Source of the DNA: JACVRM01 sp963809765
GTDB lineage: Bacteria; Actinomycetota; Thermoleophilia; Gaiellales; Gaiellaceae
Assembly: GCA_963809765.1 (NCBI GenBank)
Contig: CAWEKT010000003.1
Location: forward strand, 1,625,731 to 1,689,730
Reading direction: 5' to 3'
Length of the DNA: 64,000 bases
Below, piece after piece: positions 54,452 to 63,168 of this stretch. The position numbers were made by a program, and so were the translations under genes. Numbering within the stretch: the first letter of the stretch is position 1; each line of letters starts with the position of its first letter. A model generated the notes under the pieces. That model was not told the origin of the DNA. It did no database searches and saw only the letters and a list, made by a program, of their open reading frames with translations.

Positions 54452-55732
54452 TCAGCCGATCTTGTTGGCGATGTTGCGGGCCGCGACCGTGAAGGCACGC
54501 GAGGCCTTCGTCGAGCCACTGCCCTTGGTCGCCTTCACCCACGCCCCGCCGAGCTCCGACCAGACGGAGGCCATCTGCGGGATGTTGGGCATCGGCACGC
54601 CGCCGACCGAGGCGGCGCCGATCTGCTTCAGGTACGTGTTGGTCACGCGGCGCGCGGCCGTCGTGTTGGCCGGGTAGCGGCCGTTGGCGGCGGCGAGCGC
54701 CGTCTGCGCCGAGGCGCCGAGCATGTAGGTGCCGACGAGATCCTTCGCGAGGCTCTCGACCTTATGCGTCGACGCGTACTTGGTGACCATGAAGCCCTGG
54801 ACGCCCAGGAACGGCGCCGAACGGCAGCTGATCCGTGGTACCTGCACGATCTTCAGCCGGTTGCCGATCGCCTGGCGGGCGGTGTCGACGTTCCACGGGC
54901 CGGTGAGCCAGAACGCGACGCGACCCTTGATGAACAGGTCCTTGGCGGCCGAGTCGTCAACCGTCGCCCGGATCAGGCCGAGCTTGTTCCAGCGGTCGAT
55001 CTGCGCGGAGTTGCGGATGAACCGCGGGGCGTCGAGGCCGATGTCCGACGGATCGAGGTTGCCGGCGCGGTTCTTGCCGAACACGTAGCCGCAGAGGCCC
55101 GAGAAGAACGGGTACATGTGGTACGCGTCTCCGCCCGCGCCCTGCTGGACGGCGATGCCGACCGGGGCCTTCGTGCGCTTCTTGACGGCGAGCGCCGAGG
55201 TGACCAGCTGGTTGAACGACTTCGGCACCTTCGCCAGCCGGGTGTTGACGAAGAGGCCGATGTTCTCGATCGCGACCGGGGCACCGTAGAGGCGCTTGAC
55301 GGCCGTGCCGTACGAGAACGAGTCGAGCGCGTAACCCGGGATCTGCGCCTTAACCGTCTTCGACGGGTTCAGGGGGAGCAGCAGTCCGCTGGCAGCGAGC
55401 TCGCCGGTCCAGTCGTGCGCACCGACGATGACGTCAGGGGCGCTCTCGGCCTTGACGGTGCCGAGGTCGTTGCGGATTCCGCCGAAGTCCTTCTCGACCA
55501 CGCGGACGGTGGCGCCGCGCGCCCTCGCCCATGCGCCGGCGACAGTCTCGACCGCGGCCTTGCGGTCCTTGTCGCTCCAGATGACGACTTCCGTGGCCTG
55601 CGCAGGGGAGGCCGCGGGGGTCGCGGCGGCCTGGGCCGCCGGGCGGGCGGCCGCTGCGGTCACGGCCAGCAGCACCAGCAGCGCCGCGGCAGCAGCCACA
55701 GTGGCATGCCGCCACATTCGCTTCGTGAGCAT
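54452..55732 (-). CDS. malE: Maltodextrin-binding protein MalE
   Basis: A 426-residue exported binding protein. A signal peptide (ATVAAAAALLVLLAVTAAAA) is followed by the MalE-type core: EVVIWSDKDRKAAVETVAGA near residue 48, DVIVGAHDWTGELAASGLLL near 99, YGAPVAIENIGLFVNTRLAK near 149, GRVAFWLTGPWNVDTARQ near 271 and FLGVQGFMVTKYASTHK near 311. No lipobox Cys is visible, so it is either free in the wall zone or anchored in another way. AAGGAGAGG lies 9 nt before the ATG. First gene of the maltodextrin operon. Confidence 0.92.
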   Translation of the reverse strand: MLTKRMWRHATVAAAAALLVLLAVTAAAARPAAQAAATPAASPAQATEVVIWSDKDRKAAVETVAGAWARARGATVRVVEKDFGGIRNDLGTVKAESAPDVIVGAHDWTGELAASGLLLPLNPSKTVKAQIPGYALDSFSYGTAVKRLYGAPVAIENIGLFVNTRLAKVPKSFNQLVTSALAVKKRTKAPVGIAVQQGAGGDAYHMYPFFSGLCGYVFGKNRAGNLDPSDIGLDAPRFIRNSAQIDRWNKLGLIRATVDDSAAKDLFIKGRVAFWLTGPWNVDTARQAIGNRLKIVQVPRISCRSAPFLGVQGFMVTKYASTHKVESLAKDLVGTYMLGASAQTALAAANGRYPANTTAARRVTNTYLKQIGAASVGGVPMPNIPQMASVWSELGGAWVKATKGSGSTKASRAFTVAARNIANKIG

Positions 55733-55789
55733 CTCTGTGTTCCTCTCCTTGGGGGTACGGAGCGCCTCGACCCCGAGGCGCGCCGAGAG

Positions 55790-55817
55790 GATATAGCCGC
55801 AAAGTGCGGTAGCGCAA
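55790..55817 (-). promoter_or_regulatory. malE promoter with element shared with the M43 protease gene
   Basis: On the minus strand: -35 TTGCGC (55817-55812), 16-bp spacer, -10 TATATC (55795-55790). The spacer contains CCGCA-CTT-TGCGG, an inverted repeat, and the 16-mer CGCACTTTGCGGCTAT (55808-55793), which also occurs 61 bp before the M43 protease start. A LacI-type repressor site is one possibility. Confidence 0.65.
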
Positions 55818-55912
55818 TGGACTTTTCCACGGGTTTTGCAGGCCCGAGGTCCTAGGTCCCAGCGCGCGCTCGGTCCTAGTGCTGTCCCACTGTTGTCCAG
55901 GTCAGAGCACGG

Positions 55913-55942
55913 CGAAGGGCCCGCCGGCTGGCGGGCCCTTCG
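55913..55942 (-). terminator. Terminator of the RTX-repeat gene
   Basis: A perfect 13-bp stem, CGAAGGGCCCGCC / GGCGGGCCCTTCG, with loop GGCT, 33 bp after the stop at 55975. Confidence 0.85.
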
Positions 55943-55974
55943 GAGGGGGAGAGTGGCGGAGGGAAGCTGTGCGA

Positions 55975-56553
55975 CTAGCCGCCGCTGCCGGGCTCGCCCG
56001 GCTCGCCCTTCGCGGCGGTCGCGGCGGGCACGGTGCGAACCCGCTCGCAGCCGATCAGGACGACCGGCTCGCCCTCGCGGACGATCGCGACGTCGCGGCC
56101 GTCACCGCAGTCGAGCGTGTCGAGCTGCGTGTCCTTCGCGACTGCGTGCAGGCGATCGGGCCCTGCGCCGCCGCGAAGCGTGTCGGCGCCGAAGCCGCCG
56201 AAGAGGATGTCGCGGCCGTCACCGCCGTCGACGGTGTCGTCGCCGTGGCGCCCGCGCAGCAGGTCGGCGCCGTCCTCGCCGGTGAGCGAGTCGTTGCCGG
56301 GGCCGCCGAAGGCCATGTCATGGCCGGGGCCGGTGTTGACAACGTCGTTGCCCTCGCCGGCGAACACGAGGTCGCGGCCGCCAAGGGTGTTGACGGTGTC
56401 GTCGCCCTTCATGGCGTGGACGACGTCGTGGCGCTCGGTGCCGGTGAGCGTGTCGTTCCCGTCGGTGCCCTTCACGTGCGCGGCCGTCGCGAGCGAGGCG
56501 ATGCCTAGCCCGAGCAGGGCGACGAGGGAGAGTGCGATGAACTTGCGGGTCAT
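55975..56553 (-). CDS. Exported RTX-type calcium-binding protein
   Basis: A 192-residue protein with a signal peptide (KFIALSLVALLGLGIASLAT). About nine glycine-rich nonapeptides of the GGxGxDxLx type follow between residues 27 and 135 (GTDGNDTLTG, GEGNDVVNT, GGPGNDSLTGEDGADLLRG, GGFGADTLRGGAGPDRL), which form a calcium-bound parallel beta-roll. The end carries a conserved Cys pair (LDCGDGRD, VLIGCERV) and a short Gly-rich tail. ATG 56553 has AAAGGAG 8 nt upstream. Role unknown, perhaps surface adhesion. Confidence 0.88.
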   Translation of the reverse strand: MTRKFIALSLVALLGLGIASLATAAHVKGTDGNDTLTGTERHDVVHAMKGDDTVNTLGGRDLVFAGEGNDVVNTGPGHDMAFGGPGNDSLTGEDGADLLRGRHGDDTVDGGDGRDILFGGFGADTLRGGAGPDRLHAVAKDTQLDTLDCGDGRDVAIVREGEPVVLIGCERVRTVPAATAAKGEPGEPGSGG

Positions 56554-56728
56554 TCGGGCAACTCCTTTTGTCGGGACGTCTCTCACGCTTGGAGTCTTTC
56601 CAGCCCCGGTGAAGACGCGGTCAGCGCCGCGTCAGCGTTGCGGGAGGAATCTGTAAGGGCTTTTCGCCTGCTCAGCGGCGTTTCGAGTCCGTTTTTGCGC
56701 GGGAACGCTCGCCGTGAGGCGAACGGCT

Positions 56729-56761
56729 GGGGTCAGTCCCCGAAACTGCCGGGGACAGACT
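56729..56761. repeat. REP-like repeat, short form, copy 18
   Basis: GGGGTCAGTCCCC, interior GAAACTGCC, GGGGACAGACT. It lies in the 311-bp gap 56554-56864, which otherwise holds only copy 19. Confidence 0.8.
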
Positions 56762-56777
56762 CGGCTCAACACAGGAC

Positions 56778-56828
56778 GGGTCTGGTCCCAGGAGGCGGCG
56801 GCTCGCGCGCCGCCGCAGGGGCTGACCC
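56778..56828. repeat. REP-like repeat, copy 19 (inverted, diverged)
   Basis: GGGTCTGGTCCC ... GGGGCTGACCC with an inner stem GGCGGCGGC / GCCGCCG. Both ends have changed slightly. Confidence 0.65.
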
Positions 56829-56864
56829 GAGCAGTTCGGCTGGTCGAGGCGCTACGCCCGTACG

Positions 56865-57956
56865 TTAGGCCAGCGCCGGCACGGTCGCGCCGAGCGCCTG
56901 TCGCAGCTCGATGAAGAGCGCCTCGAGCGCGAGCGGCGCCTGCAGGTTGAACTCCTCGAACAGGCGCCACCGCTCGCGGATCAGGTCGGCCGCGCGCTCG
57001 GCGCCCGGGAGCCGTTCGGGCGTCGCGTCGCTCTCGAGCTCGGCGAGCCGGTCGGCGTGCACAGCGACGCCGGCCGCTCCGTGGCCGACGACGATCAGGT
57101 CGCGGTACCAGGCGGCCAGCTCCTCGAGCGCGAGCAGCAGCTGGTCGCGCTCGGCGCCGCGGGCCGCCCGGCGCAGCCGCTGCTCCAGCTCGCGCTGGGG
57201 CACCTGCAGGTCCTCGAGCGCCGCCTCCGCCTCCGCGCGCGCCTGCTGCGCCCGCTCCTTCGCACCTGCCATGACGACGCCGGAGGCCGCGGCCGGGTCG
57301 AACGCCGGGTCGAGGTAGACGGCTCGGGCGGTGTCGAGCAGCGCAGCGCGGCGCTCTGCGGCGGCCGGATCGAGCAGCCGGCTCACGCGGTCGAGCCTGC
57401 CCGCCGCGAGCCGCGCGATCGCCCGCACCTCCTCCTCGCCGAGCCCCGGCGCCTGCCGCGCCACCTCGTCGCGCACGGCGCGCTCGGAGAGCCGCCGGAA
57501 CGGCACCAGCTGGCAGCGCGAGCGGATCGTCTCCGGTAGCGGGCCGAGCTCGTCGGCGACGAGCACGATCGTCGCGTACGGCGGCGGCTCCTCCAGGTCC
57601 TTGAGCAGGGCGTCGGCTGCGTCCTCGTTCATCAGCTCGGCCGAGAAGATGAGATAGACGCGCCGCGACGCCTCGAACGGGCGCATGTGCAGGTCGCGGC
57701 GCATCTCACGGATCGGGTCGATGCGGATCTGGTCGCCGAGCGCCTCGAGCACGTAGAGGTCGGGGTGCGCTCGCCGCAGCGCGCGGCTTGGATCGTCGCC
57801 CAGCAGTGCCGCCGCGAAGGCGACCGAGAGCGAGCGCTTGCCCACGCCGGCCGGCCCGTGGAAGAGGTACGCGTGCGCCGGGTCGTCCAGCGCGGCGGCG
57901 AGCAGCCGCTTCGCCTCGGCCTGTTCGGGCACCGCGGCCTGCAGCAGCTCAGACAT
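56865..57956 (-). CDS. holB: DNA polymerase III subunit delta'
   Basis: A 363-residue clamp-loader subunit. It shows AHAYLFHGPAGVGKRSLSVA (P-loop region) near residue 27, VYLIFSAELMNEDAADALLK near 100, LEEPPPYATIVLVADELGPL near 121 and PETIRSRCQLVPFRRLSE (SRC motif) near 141. No zinc module is visible in the N-terminal region. It helps load the sliding clamp in replication. The ATG at 57956 overlaps the end of tmk by 8 bp, the usual tmk-holB order. Confidence 0.9.
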   Translation of the reverse strand: MSELLQAAVPEQAEAKRLLAAALDDPAHAYLFHGPAGVGKRSLSVAFAAALLGDDPSRALRRAHPDLYVLEALGDQIRIDPIREMRRDLHMRPFEASRRVYLIFSAELMNEDAADALLKDLEEPPPYATIVLVADELGPLPETIRSRCQLVPFRRLSERAVRDEVARQAPGLGEEEVRAIARLAAGRLDRVSRLLDPAAAERRAALLDTARAVYLDPAFDPAAASGVVMAGAKERAQQARAEAEAALEDLQVPQRELEQRLRRAARGAERDQLLLALEELAAWYRDLIVVGHGAAGVAVHADRLAELESDATPERLPGAERAADLIRERWRLFEEFNLQAPLALEALFIELRQALGATVPALA

Positions 57957-58546
57957 GCGCCTCCAGGTCGGCTCTGCACCTGGGCCGCGATCTCCTCGAC
58001 AGGCAGGCTGCCGTCGAGCGCGACGATCCGCTCCGGGAAGCGCTCGGCGAGCTCTCGGTAGGCCTGCGCGACCTGGGCGGCGAACCCGCCCTGCTCGGAC
58101 TCGATCCGGTCGCGTGAGCCGCCGAGCCGCTCCGCAGAGCGGTCGGCGTCGAGCAGCAGCACGAAGGTGCGGTCGGGCAGCAGCCCGCTGGTGCCGGGTC
58201 TGTTCAGCTCGAGCACGTCGTCGACGCCGAGCCCGCGGGCGATGCCCTGGTAGGCGAGGGACGAGTCGACGTACCGGTCGCACACGACCCAGGCCCCGCG
58301 CTCGAGCGCGGGCGCGATCACGTGCTCGACGAGCTCGGCCCGCGCCGCCGCGAACAGCGCAGCCTCCGCCCACGGAGCCATCGCCTCGCCGCCGAGCAGC
58401 AGCTCGCGGACGGCCTCGCCGAGCGGCGTCCCGCCGGGCTCGCGAGTGAGCACGACCTCGCGCCCGCCCGCCTGCAGGTGCTCCGCCAGCAGCCGCGCCT
58501 GGGTGCTCTTCCCGGACCCGTCGACGCCCTCGAAGCTCACGAACAT
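57949..58546 (-). CDS. tmk: Thymidylate kinase, frameshifted at the last codons
   Basis: Complete kinase: P-loop FEGVDGSGKSTQARLL at the N-terminus, VVLTREPGGTPLGEAVRELL near residue 31, VVCDRYVDSSLAYQGIARGL near 87 and the LID region DRIESEQGGFAAQVAQAYRE near 145. Makes dTDP from dTMP. An extra base near 57970 moves the last codons out of frame; without it the protein ends QSDLEAHV with a stop at 57949, inside the holB start. Because tmk is essential, this indel is almost certainly not real. TAGAGT lies 9 nt before the ATG (leaderless type). Confidence 0.92.
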
Positions 58547-58640
58547 CCGCCCGCAACTCTACGAGTCGTCCGGGCGGCCCGCCCGAGCAGGCCGTGACTA
58601 GGGTTCCGCCGCACTTCAATCGAGGAGAGGGGAGAGGCAC

Positions 58641-58755
58641 ATGAGGAGAGTCTTGGTGCTCGCCGCACTGCGCGCTCACTGCCGCTCCGGGGGCGCCTCC
58701 CGCAGCGGCCCGTTCTCAAGACCGGGGCGCCACCGACGGCTCGCGAACGCTCTAA
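58641..58755 (+). CDS. Possible small secreted peptide or gene remnant
   Basis: ATG 58641 has GAGGAGAGGGGAGAGG upstream, an ideal ribosome site, and starts a signal-peptide-like sequence MRRVLVLAAL. After ten codons the frame loses this character, but one base removed near 58671 continues ALTAAPGAPPAAARSQDRG to a stop at 58755 (37 residues in total). It may be a small secreted peptide with the same +1 indel seen elsewhere, or a truncated gene. Confidence 0.35.
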
Positions 58756-58765
58756 CCTCGGCCCG

Positions 58766-59485
58766 GTGGACCGGAAGGACGCTGAGCGCGCCTATCCCGA
58801 CGCAGTCGGTGAGGGCGGTCGCACCTGGCTCCGTACGAAGCCGTTCCAGAGCGAGCCGGCTGAGGTGCGCCGCCTGCTGGTCGCCGCCGCTCTGGTCATC
58901 GAGCTGCTCGACCTGCGCGTCGGCACGACGCTCTGCGAGCTCGGCTGTGGCTCGGGCTGGCTCTGCAGGCTGATCGCCCGGCAGGGCGCCGCCGTCGTCG
59001 GCTACGACATCTCCCCAGGAATGATCAGCATCGCTCGCGAACAGGCTGAGCAGGAGGGTCTGGAGATTCGCTTCGAAGTCGCCGACATGGAGATGCTCGA
59101 GCCCGACCAGGTGTTCGACGCCTGCTTGCTCTACGACGCGCTCCACCACAGCTCGCGACCCGATCTGGTCTTCGCCACCGCGCGCCGGGCGCTTCGTCCC
59201 GGCGGCCGCCTGCTCCTCAGCGAGCCGAACTGGATGCACCGTTTTGGCGGCCGGAATGCCGCTGCGCGCTACGGCGTCACGGAGACGGGCTACACCCCGC
59301 ACAGGCTCAAGCGCCTTCTGCGCGATGCGGGCTTCGACCGCGTCGAGCGGCTGCACCGCCACGGCCGTCGCGGTCTGTACGGGAACCGTCCGAGCGACAT
59401 CGTCCGCCACCTCGGCGCGCCCGTGGTGCAGCGTGCGCTGGCTCCACTCTGGACTGACGTCTGGATGCGGGCGCGAGCGGCGTGA
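58766..59485 (+). CDS. SAM-dependent methyltransferase (class I)
   Basis: A 239-residue methyltransferase. The SAM site is LCELGCGSGWLCRLIARQGA near residue 56, followed by VVGYDISPGMISIAREQAEQ, VADMEMLEPDQVFDACLLYD and ALRPGGRLLLSEPNWMHRFG. It is fused by GTGA overlap to the epimerase gene, and both may modify a surface sugar or lipid; that link is positional. The GTG at 58766 has TAACCT 7 nt upstream and no Shine-Dalgarno. Confidence 0.86.
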   Translation: MDRKDAERAYPDAVGEGGRTWLRTKPFQSEPAEVRRLLVAAALVIELLDLRVGTTLCELGCGSGWLCRLIARQGAAVVGYDISPGMISIAREQAEQEGLEIRFEVADMEMLEPDQVFDACLLYDALHHSSRPDLVFATARRALRPGGRLLLSEPNWMHRFGGRNAAARYGVTETGYTPHRLKRLLRDAGFDRVERLHRHGRRGLYGNRPSDIVRHLGAPVVQRALAPLWTDVWMRARAA

Positions 59486-60735
59486 GAGCTCTGGTCACCG
59501 GCGGCGCCGGCTTCATCGGGTCGCACGTCGTCGATGCACTCCTCGACCGGGGCGACGAGGTCACCGTCGTCGACAACCTCTCGACGGGGAGCGCCGCCAA
59601 CGTTCCCGACGGCGCGCAGCTCGTCGAGCTCGACATCCGCGAGGACCTGGACAGCGTCTTCGCAACCGCGCGTCCCGAGCTGGTCTTCCACCTGGCGGCT
59701 CAGGCCGACGTCGGCACCTCGGTCGAGCGGCCGCTCTTCGACGCCGAGGTGAACGTACTCGGCACGCTGCGCGTGCTCGAGGGCGCGCGCTCCCAGGGCG
59801 CTCAGGTCGTCTTCTCCTCGACCGGCGGCGCCATCTACGGCGAGTGCCAGCGGCCCGCTCGCGAGGGTGACGACCTCGATCCGCTCTCGCCCTACGGGAC
59901 ATCCAAGCTCGCCGGCGAGGGGTACCTCACGACCTGGAACCGGCTGCACGGCGCCCGTCACGTGACGCTCCGCTTCGCGAACGTCTATGGCTCGCGCCAG
60001 CTGCCGAAGCTCGAGGGTGGCGTGGTCGCGATCTTCATGGACCGGCTGCGCGCCGGCCAGGGCGTGACGATCTTCGGCGACGGCGAGCAGACCCGCGACT
60101 TCGTCCACGTCTCCGACGTGGTCGCGGCGATGCTGGCCGCTGCCGGCCACGACGGTGGCGTGTTCAACGTCGGCACCGGCCGCGATACGAGCGTCAACGA
60201 GCTCTTCGCCGGCTGCTGCCAGGTTGCGGGCGTCGAGGCCGAGGCGGAGTACGCACCGCCGCGCCCCGGCGACCTGCTCCGCAGCGTGCTCGACGTCACG
60301 CACGCCGAGCGCGAGCTCGGCTGGCGCCCCCACCGCGAGCTCCAGGACGGGCTCGCGGACACCTGGGAAGCGCACGACGTAGCGGCCGCCGGAGTCGCCC
60401 CGACCGCGGTCAGCAACGCTGTGGACAACGCGGGGCCAAGTGGTGTCCGTGCGGGGGCCAGGCACCGACATGCGACGCGCACGCGACAGTGCCAACTGTG
60501 TGACTTGGTCAGAGAGGACCACGGAGCGAAGCGGCCTCGCAACGCCCACACGCCCGCACTCAAATGGGGCCAGGCACGGGCACTAAAGGATCGCGAAGTA
60601 GCGCCAAGTAGGCGCCAGTCTCTCCCCATGGCGTGCCGAGGCGGTACCTCCGACTCGCGCAGGTGCGATCCACAAACCCGAGGAAGGAGCGCCCCGCCCG
60701 AACCCGAACCTCGGCGGCGGTGGACAGCTCGCTGA
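59482..60735 (+). CDS. NAD-dependent sugar epimerase (GalE/WbpP-like) with abnormal C-terminal tail
   Basis: The enzyme covers residues 1-305: Rossmann GGAGFIGSHVVDALLDRGDE, VVDNLSTGSAANVP, FHLAAQADVGTSVE, catalytic FSSTGGAIYGE with SPYGTSKLAGEGY (YxxxK), FANVYGSRQ and PRPGDLLRSVLDVTHAEREL. It converts a UDP- or dTDP-sugar. The last 110 residues (after DTWEAHDV) have no family resemblance and are read out of repeat-rich DNA (60442-60584). The native stop has probably been lost by an indel or insertion near 60370-60440. The tail also overlaps the LytR_C gene by 16 bp. Confidence 0.85.
   Translation: MRALVTGGAGFIGSHVVDALLDRGDEVTVVDNLSTGSAANVPDGAQLVELDIREDLDSVFATARPELVFHLAAQADVGTSVERPLFDAEVNVLGTLRVLEGARSQGAQVVFSSTGGAIYGECQRPAREGDDLDPLSPYGTSKLAGEGYLTTWNRLHGARHVTLRFANVYGSRQLPKLEGGVVAIFMDRLRAGQGVTIFGDGEQTRDFVHVSDVVAAMLAAAGHDGGVFNVGTGRDTSVNELFAGCCQVAGVEAEAEYAPPRPGDLLRSVLDVTHAERELGWRPHRELQDGLADTWEAHDVAAAGVAPTAVSNAVDNAGPSGVRAGARHRHATRTRQCQLCDLVREDHGAKRPRNAHTPALKWGQARALKDREVAPSRRQSLPMACRGGTSDSRRCDPQTRGRSAPPEPEPRRRWTAR
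60442..60584. repeat. Second palindrome-type repeat: two copies of GGGGCCAGGCAC
   Basis: GGTGTCCGTGCGGGGGCCAG followed by GCACCGACA (60442-60470), and GGGGCCAGGCACGGGCACT (60566-60584). The GTGCC/GGCAC halves can pair. The two copies bracket about 95 bp and may be ends of one element inserted at the epimerase 3' end. Confidence 0.5.
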
Positions 60736-61205
60736 CCCCCGTCGAAGCCATCGTCGCTCCCTGGCGCCGCGCGACCCTCGTCGCTGTAGGCATCGCGGTG
60801 CTGGAACTCACGCTCGTGATCGCCCTCGCCGCCACGCTGCTGACGCGTGAGGACTCGTCGAGCGCGGGCGGCAAGGCGACCACCGCAACCGAGGACGCGA
60901 CCCCCAAGGTGCGCCCGATCCTCTCCCGCGCTCGCACCGACGTGCTGGTGCTGAACGGCAACGGCCAGGAGGGCGCGGCGTCGGCCCAGGCCGACGTCGT
61001 GCGCTCGCTCGGCTACGGAGTCAGCGCCGTCGGCAACGCGGCCCACGCGAACAACGGCAGCAGCACGGTGCTCTACGTCGCCGGCCGCGAGCGTGAGGCC
61101 CGCCGGCTCGCGAAGGAGCTCGGCATCACCGTGGTCGGCCCGCTCGACGGCCTCTCCAGGAAGACGCTCCAGGGCGCCCACGTCGCGGTCATCCTCGGCC
61201 GCTAG
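60720..61205 (+). CDS. LytR C-terminal-domain membrane protein
   Basis: A 161-residue protein. The N-terminus is cytoplasmic (PVEAIVAPWRRATLV) and followed by one membrane helix (VAVGIAVLELTLVIALAATL). The outer part is a LytR_C domain: TDVLVLNGNGQEGAASAQAD near residue 75, VVRSLGYGVSAVGNAAHANN and STVLYVAGREREARRLAKEL. LytR_C proteins are found beside wall-teichoic/arabinogalactan ligases and may bind wall polymer. The GTG at 60720 has no clear ribosome site; the frame is open upstream to 60633, so the start is uncertain. It converges on the O-antigen-ligase-like gene. Confidence 0.8.
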   Translation: MDSSLTPVEAIVAPWRRATLVAVGIAVLELTLVIALAATLLTREDSSSAGGKATTATEDATPKVRPILSRARTDVLVLNGNGQEGAASAQADVVRSLGYGVSAVGNAAHANNGSSTVLYVAGREREARRLAKELGITVVGPLDGLSRKTLQGAHVAVILGR

Positions 61206-63067
61206 GTTCCGCCGGTCGCCCGCATCAGCAGCGCGAGCGCGATCGGGTCGAACGGATCGAGCTCCCGCGCCCGCTCGAGCGGCGCCAGAGCTGCAGCGGG
61301 GTCCTTGACGACGTCGAGCTCGAACGCCCCGAGCCGCCGCCACGTCACCGGGTTCTCCGGCTGCAGCTCGGTCGCCTCGGCGTAGAGCTCGCGCGCACGC
61401 ACGGTGTCGCCGAGTCCCTCCTCGGCGAATGCCCAGGCGATGAGCGCGTCGGCCGAGAGCGGGTTGAGCTCGTGCGCGTCCTGGGCGGCAGCAGCCGCCC
61501 GTGCAGGCGATCGCGCCGTCTGCGCATCCTCGAGCCGTTCCCGGGCCGCCCAGGTGGTCGCGAGCGAGAGCAGAGCGGCGAGGCCGACCGCACCCGCCGC
61601 CACACCGCCGAGCCAGCCGACACGCTCCCCGACCGGCCGCCCCGCCGCGGCCAGCATGCCCACGAACAACAGTGCCGGCCCGGTCAGGGCGACGAAGTCC
61701 CAGTCGAACTCGATCAGCGCGTGCAGGCCGAACGCCCCGGCGGCAACCGCCAGCACCGTTCCTGCGAGCCGCTCGTCGCCCTCGAGCCGCCGAACCCCCT
61801 TCACCACGACAAACGCCGCCGCGACCCAGAGCAGCACGAACAGCGCCGCGCCGACGAGGCCGAGCTCGCCGAGGAACTGCACCGCGACGTTGTGCGGCTC
61901 GGTCGCGTACGAGGGCGTATCGCGGATCGGCCGCCGTGCGATGTCAAAGCTGCCCGCCCCTGACCCGGCGAGCGGCCGGTCGCGGAAGATCTCGACCGAC
62001 TCGCCCCACCACTCCCAGCGGTCGCTCGAGCTGAAGCCGAGCAGCCGCGACGGCCCGGTCGACGAGCCGGTCTCGCGCGTTGCGTCGGCGGCGACCACGA
62101 CGCCCGCTGAAAGCACCGCCGCCGCCGCGAGCACCCAGACGAGCGGTCGCACGCGCGTGCGCGCGAGAGAGACGCCGCGTCGAGCCGCCCAGATGACCGC
62201 GGCGACGACCACCGCTGCGCCCGCAGCGAGCGCGAGCGCGAAGAGGACCCCGTCGTCCACGCGGATGTCGCGCGGCTGGTCGTCGCGCGACACGCCCTCG
62301 AGCGCGAAGCCGACCGCAGCCACGCCCAGCCCCGGAAGCGCCCCCGCCGCCAATGCCACGAGGCTCTCGAGCCGCTCGGGCACGAGCAGCACCCACGCCG
62401 CGACGGCCAGACCCGCGACAACGAGCCCGCCGCGCGAGAACGTGAGCAGCAGCGCAACCGTCGACCCGTAGACGAGCAGCGCGCCCGCCACGCGCCGCCA
62501 CGTCTCCACTGAGCGGGCCAGCCAGAGGCCCGCCAACAGCCCCCAGGCCGTGAGCAGCGCGAACGCGTTCCAATAGTCGACCGTCCCGCGCACCCGTCCC
62601 CGGAAGTCGCCCTCCGGGTCGAGCCCCGGGACCACCTTGCCGGCGAGCGCCCACAGCATCGCCGCGCCGAGCGCCGCCGCCAGCGCACCCGCCGCCCAGC
62701 GCACCGCCCACGGCCCCGCCGCCCCCGCGAGCACCCCGACGACCGCGAACGCGAGGTAGATCAGCCCGAGGTTGAGGTAGTCCCAGGAGCGGTCCCCGAC
62801 CACCGACCAGAACACCGACGCGCCGGTCCAGATGACGAGCCCGAGCAGCCCGCCGAGGAACGCCCAACCGGCGGCGCCAAGCCGCGGCCAGCCGCCTCCG
62901 ACAAGCGCCCAGCCGAGCAGCAGCGAGGCCCCGACGACGGCCAAGACACCGATGCCACTAACTCGATCGGGGTTTGTGCCGTCTGTGAGTAGGACAGGAA
63001 CGGCGACGTATACCGCAGAGAAGCCTGGCGCCACGCGTCCCCCGCGGCGTCCGTCGGCCGTCCGCAT
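61202..63067 (-). CDS. O-antigen ligase/polymerase-like membrane protein (Wzy_C) with TPR tail
   Basis: A 621-residue protein with about a dozen membrane helices. The Wzy_C signature lies near residue 345: WWGESVEIFRDRPLAGSGAG, SYATEPHNVAVQFLGELG. The last 100 residues form TPR-like helices (AAAAAQDAHELNPLSADALI, RARELYAEATELQPENP, LERARELDPFDPIALAL). It probably polymerises or ligates a surface glycan. It fits the nearby epimerase and methyltransferase genes. TACCGT lies 9 nt before the ATG, so it may be leaderless. The 101-bp gap 63068-63168 is shared with the divergent exported gene. Confidence 0.85.
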   Translation of the reverse strand: MRTADGRRGGRVAPGFSAVYVAVPVLLTDGTNPDRVSGIGVLAVVGASLLLGWALVGGGWPRLGAAGWAFLGGLLGLVIWTGASVFWSVVGDRSWDYLNLGLIYLAFAVVGVLAGAAGPWAVRWAAGALAAALGAAMLWALAGKVVPGLDPEGDFRGRVRGTVDYWNAFALLTAWGLLAGLWLARSVETWRRVAGALLVYGSTVALLLTFSRGGLVVAGLAVAAWVLLVPERLESLVALAAGALPGLGVAAVGFALEGVSRDDQPRDIRVDDGVLFALALAAGAAVVVAAVIWAARRGVSLARTRVRPLVWVLAAAAVLSAGVVVAADATRETGSSTGPSRLLGFSSSDRWEWWGESVEIFRDRPLAGSGAGSFDIARRPIRDTPSYATEPHNVAVQFLGELGLVGAALFVLLWVAAAFVVVKGVRRLEGDERLAGTVLAVAAGAFGLHALIEFDWDFVALTGPALLFVGMLAAAGRPVGERVGWLGGVAAGAVGLAALLSLATTWAARERLEDAQTARSPARAAAAAQDAHELNPLSADALIAWAFAEEGLGDTVRARELYAEATELQPENPVTWRRLGAFELDVVKDPAAALAPLERARELDPFDPIALALLMRATGGT

Positions 63068-63168
63068 CGGACGGCGACGGTAGCATGGTGGGTGCCGCAG
63101 GCCCCGGCTAACAAACCGCTTACCCCCTCACCAAACCCGGGACAACTCTGGTCATCAAGATCAAGCCG

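Noticed and set aside
55850..55910. Partial direct repeat GTCCTAG ... GTCCTAG upstream of malE as regulatory array
   Set aside because: Only two short copies with unequal surroundings, beyond the identified promoter; no supporting symmetry.
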